From assembly GCF_000297395.2 (NCBI RefSeq), contig NZ_HF570108.1:4934636-4998635 (forward strand): 64,000 nucleotides of DNA, given 5' to 3'. This document shows, one piece after another, positions 43,317 through 51,532 of this stretch. How positions within the stretch are numbered: position 1 is the first letter of the stretch; each line of letters starts with the position of its first letter. Under the pieces are notes generated by a model, which saw only the letters and a list, made by a program, of their open reading frames with translations, did not search any database and had not been told where the DNA came from. This DNA comes from Micromonospora lupini str. Lupac 08 (GTDB lineage Bacteria; Actinomycetota; Actinomycetes; Mycobacteriales; Micromonosporaceae). Made by a program: the position numbers and the translations under genes.

Positions 43317-44300
43317 TCAGCGCCTCTCCCCGTCGTCGCTGCCGGGGGCAGCGGTGCCGAACAGCTTCACGAAGACGAAGGCGATGATCGCCACGGTGAT
43401 GAAGATGAGCACCGACATCGTGGAGCCGATGCCGAGGTTCAGACCCCGGATCAGGTTGTTGTAGGCGAGCATCGACACCGACGAGGTCTCGTTGCCGCCG
43501 GCCGTCAACACGAAGATGTTGTCGAAGACCCGGAACGCGTCCAGGGTGCGGAACAGCAGCGCGACCAGGATCGCCGGCTTCATCACCGGCAGCATCACCT
43601 TGGTGAACTTCTGCCAGGCGGTCGCCCCGTCGGTGGAGGCGGCCTTGAGCAGGTCCTCCGGGACCAGCGCCAGCCCGGCCATCAGCAGCAGCGCCATGAA
43701 CGGGGTGGTCTTCCAGATCTCCGCGAGCATGATGATCGCCAGCGAGCTGGCCCGTTCGGTGAGCGGCGCACCGTCGCTGAACAGGTCGGCCAGGTAGCCG
43801 GTGCCGGGCGTCCAGGCGTACCGCCAGGAGAACGCGGCGACCACCGTGACGATCCCGTACGGGATGAGCGCCGAGGTGCGGACGAGCCCGCGCCCGACGA
43901 GCGTACGGTGCATGATCAGCGCCAGCCCCATGCCGAGCACCAGCTCGACGGCCACGGTGACCACCGTGATCAGCGCGGTCACCCCGAACGCCGTCCACCA
44001 GAACTCGTTGGTGAGCACGGTGACGTAGTTCTCCAGCCCGATGAACTCGCGCTGGTCGGGGAAGCGCAGGTCGTAGCGCTGCAACGACAGCCAGACCGAG
44101 TAGATGATCGGGTACGCGGTCACCGCGACCATCACCAGCGCGGCGGGCGCGCAGAGCAACCAGCCGAGTCGGCGTTCGGCCTTCTTGTTCTCACTCAGCG
44201 GCGGCTTGCGGCGGCCGCCCCGCTGGGTGGGCACGGTGGTCTGTCGTCTGGTCTCCTCGACTGCGGTGTTGGCGCCGGTCGGCGTGGCGCTGATGCTCAC
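43317..44300 (-). CDS. sugA: Sugar ABC transporter permease (SugA-like, MalF type)
   Basis: 327 residues from GTG 44300, overlapping the binding-protein stop as GTGA. A basic N-terminus of about 40 residues is followed by six membrane helices (LLCAPAALVMVAVTAYPIIY first) and the EAA loop LLKAASTDGATAWQKFTKVM. MalF-type permease of the carbohydrate-uptake-1 family, paired with the gene downstream. Confidence 0.9.
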   Translation of the reverse strand: MSISATPTGANTAVEETRRQTTVPTQRGGRRKPPLSENKKAERRLGWLLCAPAALVMVAVTAYPIIYSVWLSLQRYDLRFPDQREFIGLENYVTVLTNEFWWTAFGVTALITVVTVAVELVLGMGLALIMHRTLVGRGLVRTSALIPYGIVTVVAAFSWRYAWTPGTGYLADLFSDGAPLTERASSLAIIMLAEIWKTTPFMALLLMAGLALVPEDLLKAASTDGATAWQKFTKVMLPVMKPAILVALLFRTLDAFRVFDNIFVLTAGGNETSSVSMLAYNNLIRGLNLGIGSTMSVLIFITVAIIAFVFVKLFGTAAPGSDDGERR

Positions 44301-45586
44301 GGCAGGACCCCCTTGGACTGGAGGGCGTCGGCGATGGCGCCGCGCAGCTCGTCGGCCGTCTGCTGCGGACGGATCGCCGACGGCGGCGACAGGATCGCCG
44401 ACATGACTGTCGAGATGCTCTGGTAGGCCGGGGTCAGCGGACGGGTCGCCGGATCCTTCAGCTCTTCGAGGATGGTGTCCTTCATGGGGTACGCCTCGGT
44501 CATCTCCGGCTCGTCGAACACCGCCTCGATGGTCGGTGGCACGCCGTCGTTGATGGCGGAGAACTTCTGGTGCTCGGGGCTGCGCAGACACCGGGCCGCC
44601 TCGAACGACTGCTCGGGGTGCCGGGAGTAGGCGCTGACCGCCAGGTTCACGCCGCCGATGGTGACCTTGCTGGGGGTGTTCTCGTCGATGCCGGGCACCC
44701 GCGCCCAGCCGACCTGCTTGGCCAGCTCCGGGTTCGCCTCCTGCAACGCCGGGTAGACGAACGGCCAGTTCACCTGGAAGGCGCCCGAGCCGGACTGGAA
44801 CTCCAGCCGGACCGGATCCTCGGTGGCGTTGCTGAACGACGGCGACGTCACGCCCGACGTGGCGAACGTCTTCAGTTGCTCAAGCGCCCGGACCGTGCCG
44901 TCGTCCATCACGGCCTTCTTGCCGTCGTCGGAGAGGACCTTTCCGCCGGCGCTCTCGGCAAGCGTGTTGTAGAGGACGACCAGGCCCTCGTACTGGGCGC
45001 CCATGGTGAGCACCTGGTACGGCTTGCCCTGGTCCTTGAGCTGCTGAGCGGCCGTGATCATCTGGTCCCAGGTGGTCGGCGGCTGCGGCACGAGGTCCTT
45101 GCGGTACCAGAGCAGCTGGACGTTCGTGTTCTTCGGCGCGGCGTAGAGCTTGTCCTCGTAGCGGGCGGTGTCCAGCGGCCCGGCGAGGGTGCCCTGCTCG
45201 ACGTCGGAGCGGTCCTGACCGGTCCACTCGCGGATCCAGTCGGCGCTGGCGAACTCCTGGGTCCAGGTGACGTCCAGGCCGAGGACGTCCATCCCGCTGT
45301 CCTCGGCGGCCAGCCGGCGCACCATCTGCACCCGCTGGTCGTCGGCCTGTCGGGGCAGCACCCGGTAGACGATCTTGTATCGTCCCTGGGCCTGCGCGTT
45401 GCAGTCGTCGACCACCTTCTGCAGGTTCTGCTCCGGCGGGTAGTACAGGTTGATCGTCGGCGTACCGCCGCCACCGTCGTCGGCGCCACACGCGGCCAGC
45501 GGCGCGACAAGCGCCAGCGCGGCGGCCGCGGCGCCGAGCCGGGCAGCCGGCCGACGCCGGTGTCGAGCCGTTTCGGGGTCCGTCAT
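44297..45586 (-). CDS. lpqY: Trehalose-type sugar-binding lipoprotein (LpqY-like)
   Basis: ATG 45586 with GGGGGAGG upstream; 429 residues. Lipobox LAPLAAC-like (VAPLAACG) puts the mature Cys near 34. The blocks VYRVLPRQADDQRVQMVRRL, DVLGLDVTWTQEFA, NTNVQLLWYRKDL, VNWPFVYPALQEANPE and KVTIGGVNLAVSAYSRHP follow mycobacterial LpqY closely, and gene order (binding protein, two permeases, ATPase) equals lpqY-sugABC. Trehalose is the best-guess substrate; the nearby malQ leaves maltodextrins possible. First gene of the operon. Confidence 0.8.
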   Translation of the reverse strand: MTDPETARHRRRPAARLGAAAAALALVAPLAACGADDGGGGTPTINLYYPPEQNLQKVVDDCNAQAQGRYKIVYRVLPRQADDQRVQMVRRLAAEDSGMDVLGLDVTWTQEFASADWIREWTGQDRSDVEQGTLAGPLDTARYEDKLYAAPKNTNVQLLWYRKDLVPQPPTTWDQMITAAQQLKDQGKPYQVLTMGAQYEGLVVLYNTLAESAGGKVLSDDGKKAVMDDGTVRALEQLKTFATSGVTSPSFSNATEDPVRLEFQSGSGAFQVNWPFVYPALQEANPELAKQVGWARVPGIDENTPSKVTIGGVNLAVSAYSRHPEQSFEAARCLRSPEHQKFSAINDGVPPTIEAVFDEPEMTEAYPMKDTILEELKDPATRPLTPAYQSISTVMSAILSPPSAIRPQQTADELRGAIADALQSKGVLP

Positions 45587-45801
45587 CGCCCTCCCCCTCT
45601 CTTCGGCGAGAAACCGGGGAGGGGCATCCGTGCCCCGGTGCACGGCGAGACGATTCCGGGCCGATGAGCTGCGGAAATGCCCGGCCCGGATGCTCCTGGC
45701 GGCTACACTGCCCCACCTGCCACGTCACGAAACCTGCCCGTCACAGCGGGACACGCTCGGACATCAACAGAGAGTTGCCGCACGACTCCGTATGACAGGG
45801 A

Positions 45802-45807
45802 TAAGCT
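45802..45807 (+). promoter_or_regulatory. -10 hexamer TAAGCT
   Basis: TAAGCT ends 6 nt before ATG 45814 of the RHH-like gene; leaderless pattern. Confidence 0.5.
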
Positions 45808-45813
45808 GCGCGT

Positions 45814-46140
45814 ATGACAGAACCACAGCGCCGCTTCACGATCTCCGTCCCCCCGGACGTGGCGCAGACTCTGGAGAGCCAGGGCAACCGCATGGCCAGC
45901 GCCTACGTCACCGAGTCGGTACGCCGTCGCCGACGGGTGGAGCAGCACAAGGAGTTGCTGCTCGCCGCCGGCATCCACGTGACCGAGCAGGGCGTCGCCG
46001 AGGCTCGGGCCCGACGCCTGGGCACGGAGGCAGATTGGCCCTCGGAGCGCTTCGCGGCCGAGCGCGCCAAGATCCGCGCCGCCATGGAGGCCGAGATGAA
46101 CGGCGACGACGACACCGCTCCTCACGCTGACGCCGCATGA
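45814..46140 (+). CDS. RHH-type putative antitoxin
   Basis: 108 residues. The N-terminus RRFTISVPPDVAQTLES resembles the DNA-binding strand of ribbon-helix-helix proteins, followed by YVTESVRRRRRVEQHKELLL helices and an acidic tail (MNGDDDTAPHADAA) that could wrap a toxin. The last codons overlap the next gene as ATGA (46137-46140). The paired layout suggests a type II toxin-antitoxin module. Confidence 0.65.
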   Translation: MTEPQRRFTISVPPDVAQTLESQGNRMASAYVTESVRRRRRVEQHKELLLAAGIHVTEQGVAEARARRLGTEADWPSERFAAERAKIRAAMEAEMNGDDDTAPHADAA

Positions 46141-46535
46141 CGGCCGAGCCACAACCGCCGGTCCGGCTGATCCTGGACCGGTCCGCTCTGCTCGGCTATG
46201 CCGTGCTGCGGACGGTGCACGTGGGCGAGCCCGTCCACGAGGTGATCGAGGACGGGGTGCGGTTCGGAGTGCCGGTGGTGGCTGCCGCCGAAGCCCTGAA
46301 CCTGGCGACCGGCAAGGACCTGGCCCTGCTGCACAGGCTGCTGGCCCTGCCCTCCTGCGCACTGCTGCCCGAACGGGCGCAGGACCTGCCGGAGTTGACG
46401 TTCTGGCAGCGCAGGACGCGCCGCTTCGACCTGGCCGCGGCCGCCGTGGCGGGCCTGACCCACGATGCCGCGGTGCTCACCGGCGAGGGGCCCGGCTACT
46501 CCGACGGGATCCCGCTGATCCACTTTCCAGGGTGA
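46137..46535 (+). CDS. PIN-like domain protein, putative VapC-type toxin
   Basis: 132 residues from ATG 46137. The PIN residue pattern can be traced: D14 (LILDRSALLGY), E52 (VVAAAEALNLA), D98 (RRFDLAAAAVAG) and E117 in VLTGEGPGY where Asp is usual. Length and the overlapping upstream RHH-like gene fit VapBC. If active it would be a metal-dependent RNase held by its antitoxin. The sequence is distant from classical VapC, so function is inferred from pattern and context. Confidence 0.6.
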   Translation: MTAEPQPPVRLILDRSALLGYAVLRTVHVGEPVHEVIEDGVRFGVPVVAAAEALNLATGKDLALLHRLLALPSCALLPERAQDLPELTFWQRRTRRFDLAAAAVAGLTHDAAVLTGEGPGYSDGIPLIHFPG

Positions 46536-46753
46536 ACGACGCCCGCCGAACGGCGGCCTGCACGCTGCGTCGAGGCCGCCGACAACCTGCCTCGCTCCGC
46601 CCCGCGCGGACGCCACGCGAGTGATCGACTCGGGTTCACGGAAGTCGGGCGGTCTCCGCGCCGGGATGCCCCAGCTTCCAGGAAGCGGAGTGGATCAATC
46701 AGTGCGCGACACCGAAGACCGCGTGGGCGGCACTGATCGGGCATCCTGAGGGC

Positions 46754-47455
46754 GTGATCGCGCGCTTCAAGGACCTCTGCCTGGACGCCTCGGACGCGCG
46801 CCTGCTGGGTGCCTTCTGGGCCCGGATCCTCGACGGGGAGGTGGCCGACGCCGGCGGCGACGACACCCGCGTCGACCCCCGCTCCGCGCGTTCCGACGCC
46901 GAGTCGATCTGGGTGAACCGAGTGCCCGAGCCGCGGGTCGGCAAGACTCGCGTACACCTGGATCTGCGGTTGGCCGGCGCGGACCCGGCGCCGCTGCTCG
47001 CAGCCGGCGCCCGGCTGGTTCGCGAACCGGACGGTGACGTCACCTGGTGGGTGCTTGCCGATCCGGAGGGCAACGAGTTCTGTGCGTTCGGCGCTCGCGA
47101 GGGTACGCGGCCGGGCCCGTTCGAGGTGGTCGTGGACTCGGTCGACCCGCTCGCGCAGGCGACCTGGTGGGCCGGTGTGGTCGGTGGCGTGGTCGAGCAC
47201 GGGTCGTCCACGGCGTCGGTGGTCGGCGCGGCCGGGTTCCCGTGGGAGTACTGGGTGTTCGTCGGGGTGCCCGAGCCCAGGACGGTCAAGAACCGGATGC
47301 ACTGGGACGTCGAAATGGTCACCCCGGAGCCGACCGCGTTGCTCGACGCGGGCGCGACGCTGGTACGCGAGCCGAGCGACGAGGCGCACTGGTGGGTGCT
47401 GGCCGACCCGGAGGGCAACGAGTTCTGCGCCTTCGCGCCGCGCCCCACCGGGTGA
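46754..47455 (+). CDS. Two-domain VOC (glyoxalase-like) protein
   Basis: 233 residues from GTG 46754. Two tandem Glyoxalase_6-type halves end in nearly the same motif: WWVLADPEGNEFCAFGAR (about 98-115) and WWVLADPEGNEFCAFAPR (about 214-231). Each half also has an RVHLDL or RMHWDVEM strand with a possible metal His. The two halves form one active site in such proteins. Substrate unknown. CATCCT lies 6 nt before the start, a weak leaderless -10. Confidence 0.85.
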   Translation: MIARFKDLCLDASDARLLGAFWARILDGEVADAGGDDTRVDPRSARSDAESIWVNRVPEPRVGKTRVHLDLRLAGADPAPLLAAGARLVREPDGDVTWWVLADPEGNEFCAFGAREGTRPGPFEVVVDSVDPLAQATWWAGVVGGVVEHGSSTASVVGAAGFPWEYWVFVGVPEPRTVKNRMHWDVEMVTPEPTALLDAGATLVREPSDEAHWWVLADPEGNEFCAFAPRPTG

Positions 47456-47640
47456 ACGGCCGACTACCCAGCGCGGGTGGTGTCGGCTAGCGTTTCCGTA
47501 GCGCCGCAGCCGGCGCGTTCGCCGCCGACGTCGACACGCCTCCGGCCGGCCCAGCCTGCCCGATCGGTTGGTTATCGCGGGAACGTCCCACCGCCGCTGC
47601 ACCGGTTCGGCAGGATCGTCCCAATGAGGGAGGTGCCGTC

Positions 47641-48072
47641 GTGCAGGACACCCGCGCTCTCGCCCTGACGTTCGAGGTGAGCGGCCTGCCACCGGTCAAG
47701 ACCGAAGCGTTGTCCATCTTCGCCGCCGGGCACCGGCAGGCGACGAGGGTCCGCACCCTGCTCCAGGCCGCCCTGGTCGCGGCCCAGCGCACCGGCTGGA
47801 CGCCGTTGCCCGGGCCGATCGAGGTGGACCTGGTTCTGCGCTGCCCGCCCGGGCACCGTACGTCCGACGCCAGCACGCTGCTCGGCGGCGTCTGCGCGGT
47901 GCTGCAGGACAAGAAGCGGGTCTCCACAATCGGCCTGGCGCACCTCGGCGTCCTGGTGGACGTCGCCCTCTACGACGACGACCGGCAGATCCGCCGCTTG
48001 TCGTACCACGAGGAGCCGGCGGAGGAATTCTCGTACCAGGTGCGGGTCGCCGCCGTGCCGACAGGCGTTTGA
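47641..48072 (+). CDS. RusA-like endonuclease-fold protein (putative)
   Basis: 143 residues from GTG 47641, with GGGAGG upstream. The order of features follows RusA Holliday-junction resolvases: an SGLPPVK strand near the N-terminus, a long helix (ATRVRTLLQAALVAAQ), PIEVDLVLRC, then TSDASTLLGGVCAVLQD and LYDDDRQIRRL, recalling RusA D-x-x-N-L-xx-xx-DxL and DDxQI. One of the Asp positions appears changed, so catalysis is uncertain. No phage genes lie around it. No better family recognised. Confidence 0.5.
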   Translation: MQDTRALALTFEVSGLPPVKTEALSIFAAGHRQATRVRTLLQAALVAAQRTGWTPLPGPIEVDLVLRCPPGHRTSDASTLLGGVCAVLQDKKRVSTIGLAHLGVLVDVALYDDDRQIRRLSYHEEPAEEFSYQVRVAAVPTGV

Positions 48073-48119
48073 CCGACGGCCGCGGTGGGGTATCGCGGAC
48101 GCCGACGAAGGGAGCACCG

Positions 48120-48437
48120 ATGTCGGAGCCACATGTCACGCTCGACCCACGCGGGCTCGATCCCGTGCAGCAGAAGCTGCGCGGGCCGCTGGAGGACCAG
48201 CTGACCTCGGCTCTCCAGGCAGCCACCGACCGGATTCGGGCCGGCTACGCCGGTGAGCCGGTCGAGTCGGTGTGCCAGCGGCTGTTGGACGAGACCCGCT
48301 CCGGGTTGCATCCCGACATCGCGGCCGGGTTCAACCCGGACATGGACGAGTTCTGCCGGGTGGCGATCTCGATCGTCCGCGGCGGGTCCGAGGAGTCGGA
48401 CGCCCGCCACACCGGCGACGGCCGGCACCGCGCGTAG
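48120..48437 (+). CDS. Small hypothetical protein
   Basis: ATG 48120 follows GAAGGGAG; 105 residues (SEPHVTLDPRGLDPVQQKLR...). Predicted helical and soluble, with AATDRIRAGYAGEPVESVCQ and FNPDMDEFCRVAISIVRGGS. No family recognised. 47 bp after the RusA-like gene on the same strand, probably one transcript. Confidence 0.55.
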   Translation: MSEPHVTLDPRGLDPVQQKLRGPLEDQLTSALQAATDRIRAGYAGEPVESVCQRLLDETRSGLHPDIAAGFNPDMDEFCRVAISIVRGGSEESDARHTGDGRHRA

Positions 48438-48801
48438 CGCACGGCACCGATAGCAGTGGCCGGGTCAGGGCCGGGTCCGCAACTACCCGGCCCTGACCCC
48501 CGGCGGTCCGACGGGGAGCGGACAGGTCGAGCACCCCACCGCGCGTGGGCGCGGCACGACGCCACGCGGCTCGGTGGGGAGGCCCGGCCGCCCTGCACTC
48601 AGCTCCACGGTGCCCACCTGCCGGACGCCGGTGCGCCCCCGGCACACCCCGAAAGGCCGCGAACGCCGGCCCAGGTTAGGCGGACCGCGACGGGCCGGAC
48701 AAGCGTTGCCGGGCCGTCCGCGGCGTGACTCATCTCAAGGGCGAAAAGCGGCATGTGCGCGTAACGAGACCATGATCGGCGACGCTGTTGGGTTTCGACG
48801 G
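48438..48801. other. 364-bp gene-free stretch between converging genes
   Basis: Apart from the 13-bp hairpin at 48464-48497 I see no feature. Open frames here are short and have no ribosome site. Confidence 0.5.
48464..48497. terminator. Perfect 13-bp terminator hairpin
   Basis: GTCAGGGCCGGGT pairs exactly with ACCCGGCCCTGAC, loop CCGCAACT, 27 bp after the stop of the 105-residue protein gene. Confidence 0.8.
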
Positions 48802-49512
48802 TCAGAAGTGTCGGAGCAGGTCCCGGAAGGCGGCCAGGCGCAGTACGCCGTTGTCGGTCGGGTCCAACTCGTCGTCCTCAAGCACCCACGTGTTCTCGTT
48901 CGGAATGAACACCGCGTTCAGCCCGGCCGCCCGCGCCGGGAGGATGTCGGACTTCGGGGAGTTGCCGATCATCCACGCGCTGGCCGGCTCGAACCCGTGC
49001 TCGCGGATGAGCCACCGGTAGGTGTCCACGTTCTTCTCGGCGACGATGTGCGCGGCCCGGAAGTGGTGCAGCAACCCGCACGCGTCCAGCTTGCGCTGCT
49101 GCTCCTCCCGCTCACCCTTGGTCAGCAGCAGCAGTTCGTGCCGGCCGGCCAACTCGTCGAGCGCCTCGGCGACACCGGGCATCAGCTCCACCCGGTGCTC
49201 CACGAGCGCCAGGGCCAGCCGGTCGATCTCCCGGCGCTCGGCGTCGGTGACCGGCCGTTCGCGCAGCCGCTCCAGGCACTCGGCGAGGCTGCGGAGGAAG
49301 ACCTTGCTGCCGTACCCGTGCGCCACCGCGTTGGCCCGCTCGATGTCGTCGAGGATCGCCCGGGTCTCGGCCCGGTCCAGGGTGGGGTGGTCGAGCCAGG
49401 CCAGGAAGTCGTCGATCACCCGCTCGAAGACGACGTTGTTCTCCCACAACGTGTCGTCCGCGTCGAAGATCAGCACCTTCGCCTGCCGCCGCGCCGTTCC
49501 GCCGACCGTCAT
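48802..49512 (-). CDS. HAD-superfamily hydrolase
   Basis: ATG 49512, after GGGGGAGGG, gives 236 residues. HAD motif I LIFDADDTLWENN (nucleophile and acid Asp), motif II Thr in LLLLTKGEREEQ, motif III Lys in AEKNVDTYRW and motif IV GNSPKSDILPARAAGLNAVF. A helical cap of type C1 (about 20-110). A phosphatase of small substrates is likely; substrate unknown. Divergent from the lipoprotein gene with an 87-bp spacer. Confidence 0.88.
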   Translation of the reverse strand: MTVGGTARRQAKVLIFDADDTLWENNVVFERVIDDFLAWLDHPTLDRAETRAILDDIERANAVAHGYGSKVFLRSLAECLERLRERPVTDAERREIDRLALALVEHRVELMPGVAEALDELAGRHELLLLTKGEREEQQRKLDACGLLHHFRAAHIVAEKNVDTYRWLIREHGFEPASAWMIGNSPKSDILPARAAGLNAVFIPNENTWVLEDDELDPTDNGVLRLAAFRDLLRHF

Positions 49513-49599
49513 CTGTCCCTCCCCCGCACCAACGGCCCCCGAAGGCCGAGGGACCAGAATAGGCGCGCGAGAGTCCGGGACCGATTCGAGGAGTACGCG

Positions 49600-50235
49600 A
49601 TGTTCACGGTGAATCGAGTTGCCGGCGCGGTGCTGCTGGCGTGCGCCGGCGCGCTGGTGGCGTGCGGCAGCGGTCCCGACAAGGCGCCGGGCGCCGCAGC
49701 CGGCACGGCGTCGCCGTCGGACGCCGCGGCGAGCACCACGGCCGCGGTGGTGACGCCGACCGCCGCGGCACCGGCGACCGACCCGCTGTTGTCCGGCAGG
49801 CGTGAGGTCACGATCACGCGGGTGCAGGGGTCCGGGAGCAAGCTGGAACTCAGCGGCCGACTCGAGGAGGGCGGCGACACCGGTGGCCGCGTCCTGTTCG
49901 TTCCGACGCCGATCGGCAACGACCAGTACGTCATCAGGGCGTTCGGCACGAAGGACGGGCATCCCGCAAACGACGATCCGTCCTGCTGGCAGGTCAACGG
50001 CCTGGACATCGAGCCGGAGCTGACGGTGGAGGCCGCCGTCTGCGACGAGGACAACCCGATCCAGCGGTTCACGATCACCACCAAGGGCAAGGGGACGTAC
50101 GCGATCGGCAGCGAGACCCGGTTCCTCCAGCACAAGGCGGGCAACGGCCTGATTCTCAAGGAGTTGGGCGCTGCCCCGCTGACCACGTTCCGGTTCGTCG
50201 ACAAGGGCCCGGCCAACCGCGAGCCCCTCGACTGA
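49600..50235 (+). CDS. Lipoprotein, unknown function
   Basis: ATG 49600 with CGAGGAG upstream; 211 residues. Signal peptide with lipobox GALVACG (Cys near 22), an Ala/Thr-rich linker (about 25-60) and a compact beta-rich domain with two Cys (DPSCWQVNGLDI, EAAVCDEDNPIQ) that could form a disulphide. FTITTKGKGTYAIG resembles a lectin-like or RICIN-type strand, but no family is certain. Membrane-anchored on the outside. Confidence 0.7.
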   Translation: MFTVNRVAGAVLLACAGALVACGSGPDKAPGAAAGTASPSDAAASTTAAVVTPTAAAPATDPLLSGRREVTITRVQGSGSKLELSGRLEEGGDTGGRVLFVPTPIGNDQYVIRAFGTKDGHPANDDPSCWQVNGLDIEPELTVEAAVCDEDNPIQRFTITTKGKGTYAIGSETRFLQHKAGNGLILKELGAAPLTTFRFVDKGPANREPLD

Positions 50236-50271
50236 GCAGAGTGCCGCGCGCCGCCGACGCCGCGTCGGTGG

Positions 50272-50850
50272 TCACGGCCACCGCAGTAGCCGTCGTGCGA
50301 TCAACGCCTCCCGGTCCTCCTGCCCCTCGGGTCGCAGCCGACCACCCCGGGTGAGCATCACCACGCCGTGCAGCAGGCTCCAGCCCACCTCGGCGAGGGT
50401 GTCCGGGTCCCGGCCCGCCGCCAGTGGGGTCAGCGCCGCCCGCAGCTCGGCGAAGACGGCCCGCGGCGCGGCCGGCACGCCATCGACGCCGAGGGCCAGG
50501 TCGGGGGTCAGCGCGAGCATCGCGTCATAGACCTCGGGATTCGTGTACGCGAAGTCGAGGTACGCGGTCGCGACCGCCGGCCAGACGCCCTCGGGACTGC
50601 CGACGGCCTGACTGTGCGCCTGCGCGAGAGCGGCTGCCAGGTCGGCGAAGGCGCACACGGCGACGGCGGCGAGCAACGCCTCCAGATCCGCGAAGTGCCG
50701 GTAGAGGTCGCCGACGTCGACCTCGGCGCGCTCGGCCAACCGTCGGGTGGTCATCCCCGCCCAGCCCTCCGCCTCGGCCAGCTCTCGCGCGACCGAGACG
50801 ATGAGGTCGCGCCGGTCCTGTTCAGTGGCCTGCTCAGCGGGTCCGGGCAC
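50272..50850 (-). CDS. TetR-family transcriptional regulator
   Basis: GTG 50850 (VPGPAEQATEQDRR) gives 192 residues; GTG 50874 is an alternative. The HTH is WAGMTTRRLAERAEVDVGDLYRHF; the ligand domain contains the TetR_C_33-like stretch ALAQAHSQAVGSPEGVWPAV. It is divergent from the ArsR-MFS pair, 142 bp apart, so it may control them or itself. Confidence 0.85.
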   Translation of the reverse strand: MPGPAEQATEQDRRDLIVSVARELAEAEGWAGMTTRRLAERAEVDVGDLYRHFADLEALLAAVAVCAFADLAAALAQAHSQAVGSPEGVWPAVATAYLDFAYTNPEVYDAMLALTPDLALGVDGVPAAPRAVFAELRAALTPLAAGRDPDTLAEVGWSLLHGVVMLTRGGRLRPEGQEDREALIARRLLRWP

Positions 50851-50960
50851 GCCCCCGAGCGTAGAGGCGAACACGTGCCGTGGTCGTCGGCTGACGGATT
50901 GGTGACTGGCCGGGCAGGCCCCGCACACACCTTTCACATCCACCACCGCGAACCCCTTGC

Positions 50961-50988
50961 GCAATGGTCAAGAAACGTTGACCATTGC
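50961..50988. promoter_or_regulatory. Perfect 11-bp operator dyad before the ArsR-type gene
   Basis: GCAATGGTCAA (50961-50971) and TTGACCATTGC (50978-50988) are exact inverted repeats around a 6-bp centre. The site ends 4 bp before ATG 50993, overlapping the promoter of a probably leaderless transcript. Likely bound by the ArsR-like product in autoregulation. Confidence 0.8.
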
Positions 50989-50992
50989 TCCC

Positions 50993-51532
50993 ATGCCTAC
51001 CGACGATCTTCCCGAGACGTTTCACGTCACCACCGACGAGCAGCTACGTGCCGTCTCCAATCTCACGCGTCACCGGATCATGGCCATGCTCCGCTTCGAG
51101 CCCGCGACGATCACGCAGATCGCCGAGCGGGTGGGCCTGGCGAAGGGGAGTTCCAGCTACCACGTACGCCTGCTGGAGCGGGCTGGCCTCATCACCGTGG
51201 TGCGGACGCGCAAGGTCCGGGGCGTCACCGAGCGGTACTACGCCATGGCCGCGCGGTCGATCGTGCTGCCGGATCCGGGCGAGGGAGGGCCGGACATGCT
51301 GATGCGGCATGCGGTGGCCGACCTGGAGGCGGCGCCGGCGCAGAGCGAGCGGCACGTACGGATGGCGCACCTGCGGCTCACCGACGAGCAGTTCGCGGAG
51401 CTGGGGGCGCGCCTGCAGGCACTGGCGGACGAGTACCGGGAGTTGTCGGATCCGTCGCTGCCGGACGCGTCACTCGTCTTCGCCCTGTTCCACCCGGCCC
51501 GGCGCCAGCAGGCCGAAGGGGGTGCCAAGTGA
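50993..51532 (+). CDS. ArsR/HTH_20-type transcriptional regulator
   Basis: ATG 50993 gives 179 residues. Winged helix: AVSNLTRHRIMAMLRFEPAT then ITQIAERVGLAKGSSSYHVR and LLERAGLITVVRTRKVRGV. The C-terminal helices would mediate dimerisation. No metal-site Cys cluster, so it is not a classical metal sensor. The stop overlaps the MFS start as GTGA, making a regulator-transporter unit. A perfect dyad lies directly upstream. Confidence 0.88.
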   Translation: MPTDDLPETFHVTTDEQLRAVSNLTRHRIMAMLRFEPATITQIAERVGLAKGSSSYHVRLLERAGLITVVRTRKVRGVTERYYAMAARSIVLPDPGEGGPDMLMRHAVADLEAAPAQSERHVRMAHLRLTDEQFAELGARLQALADEYRELSDPSLPDASLVFALFHPARRQQAEGGAK

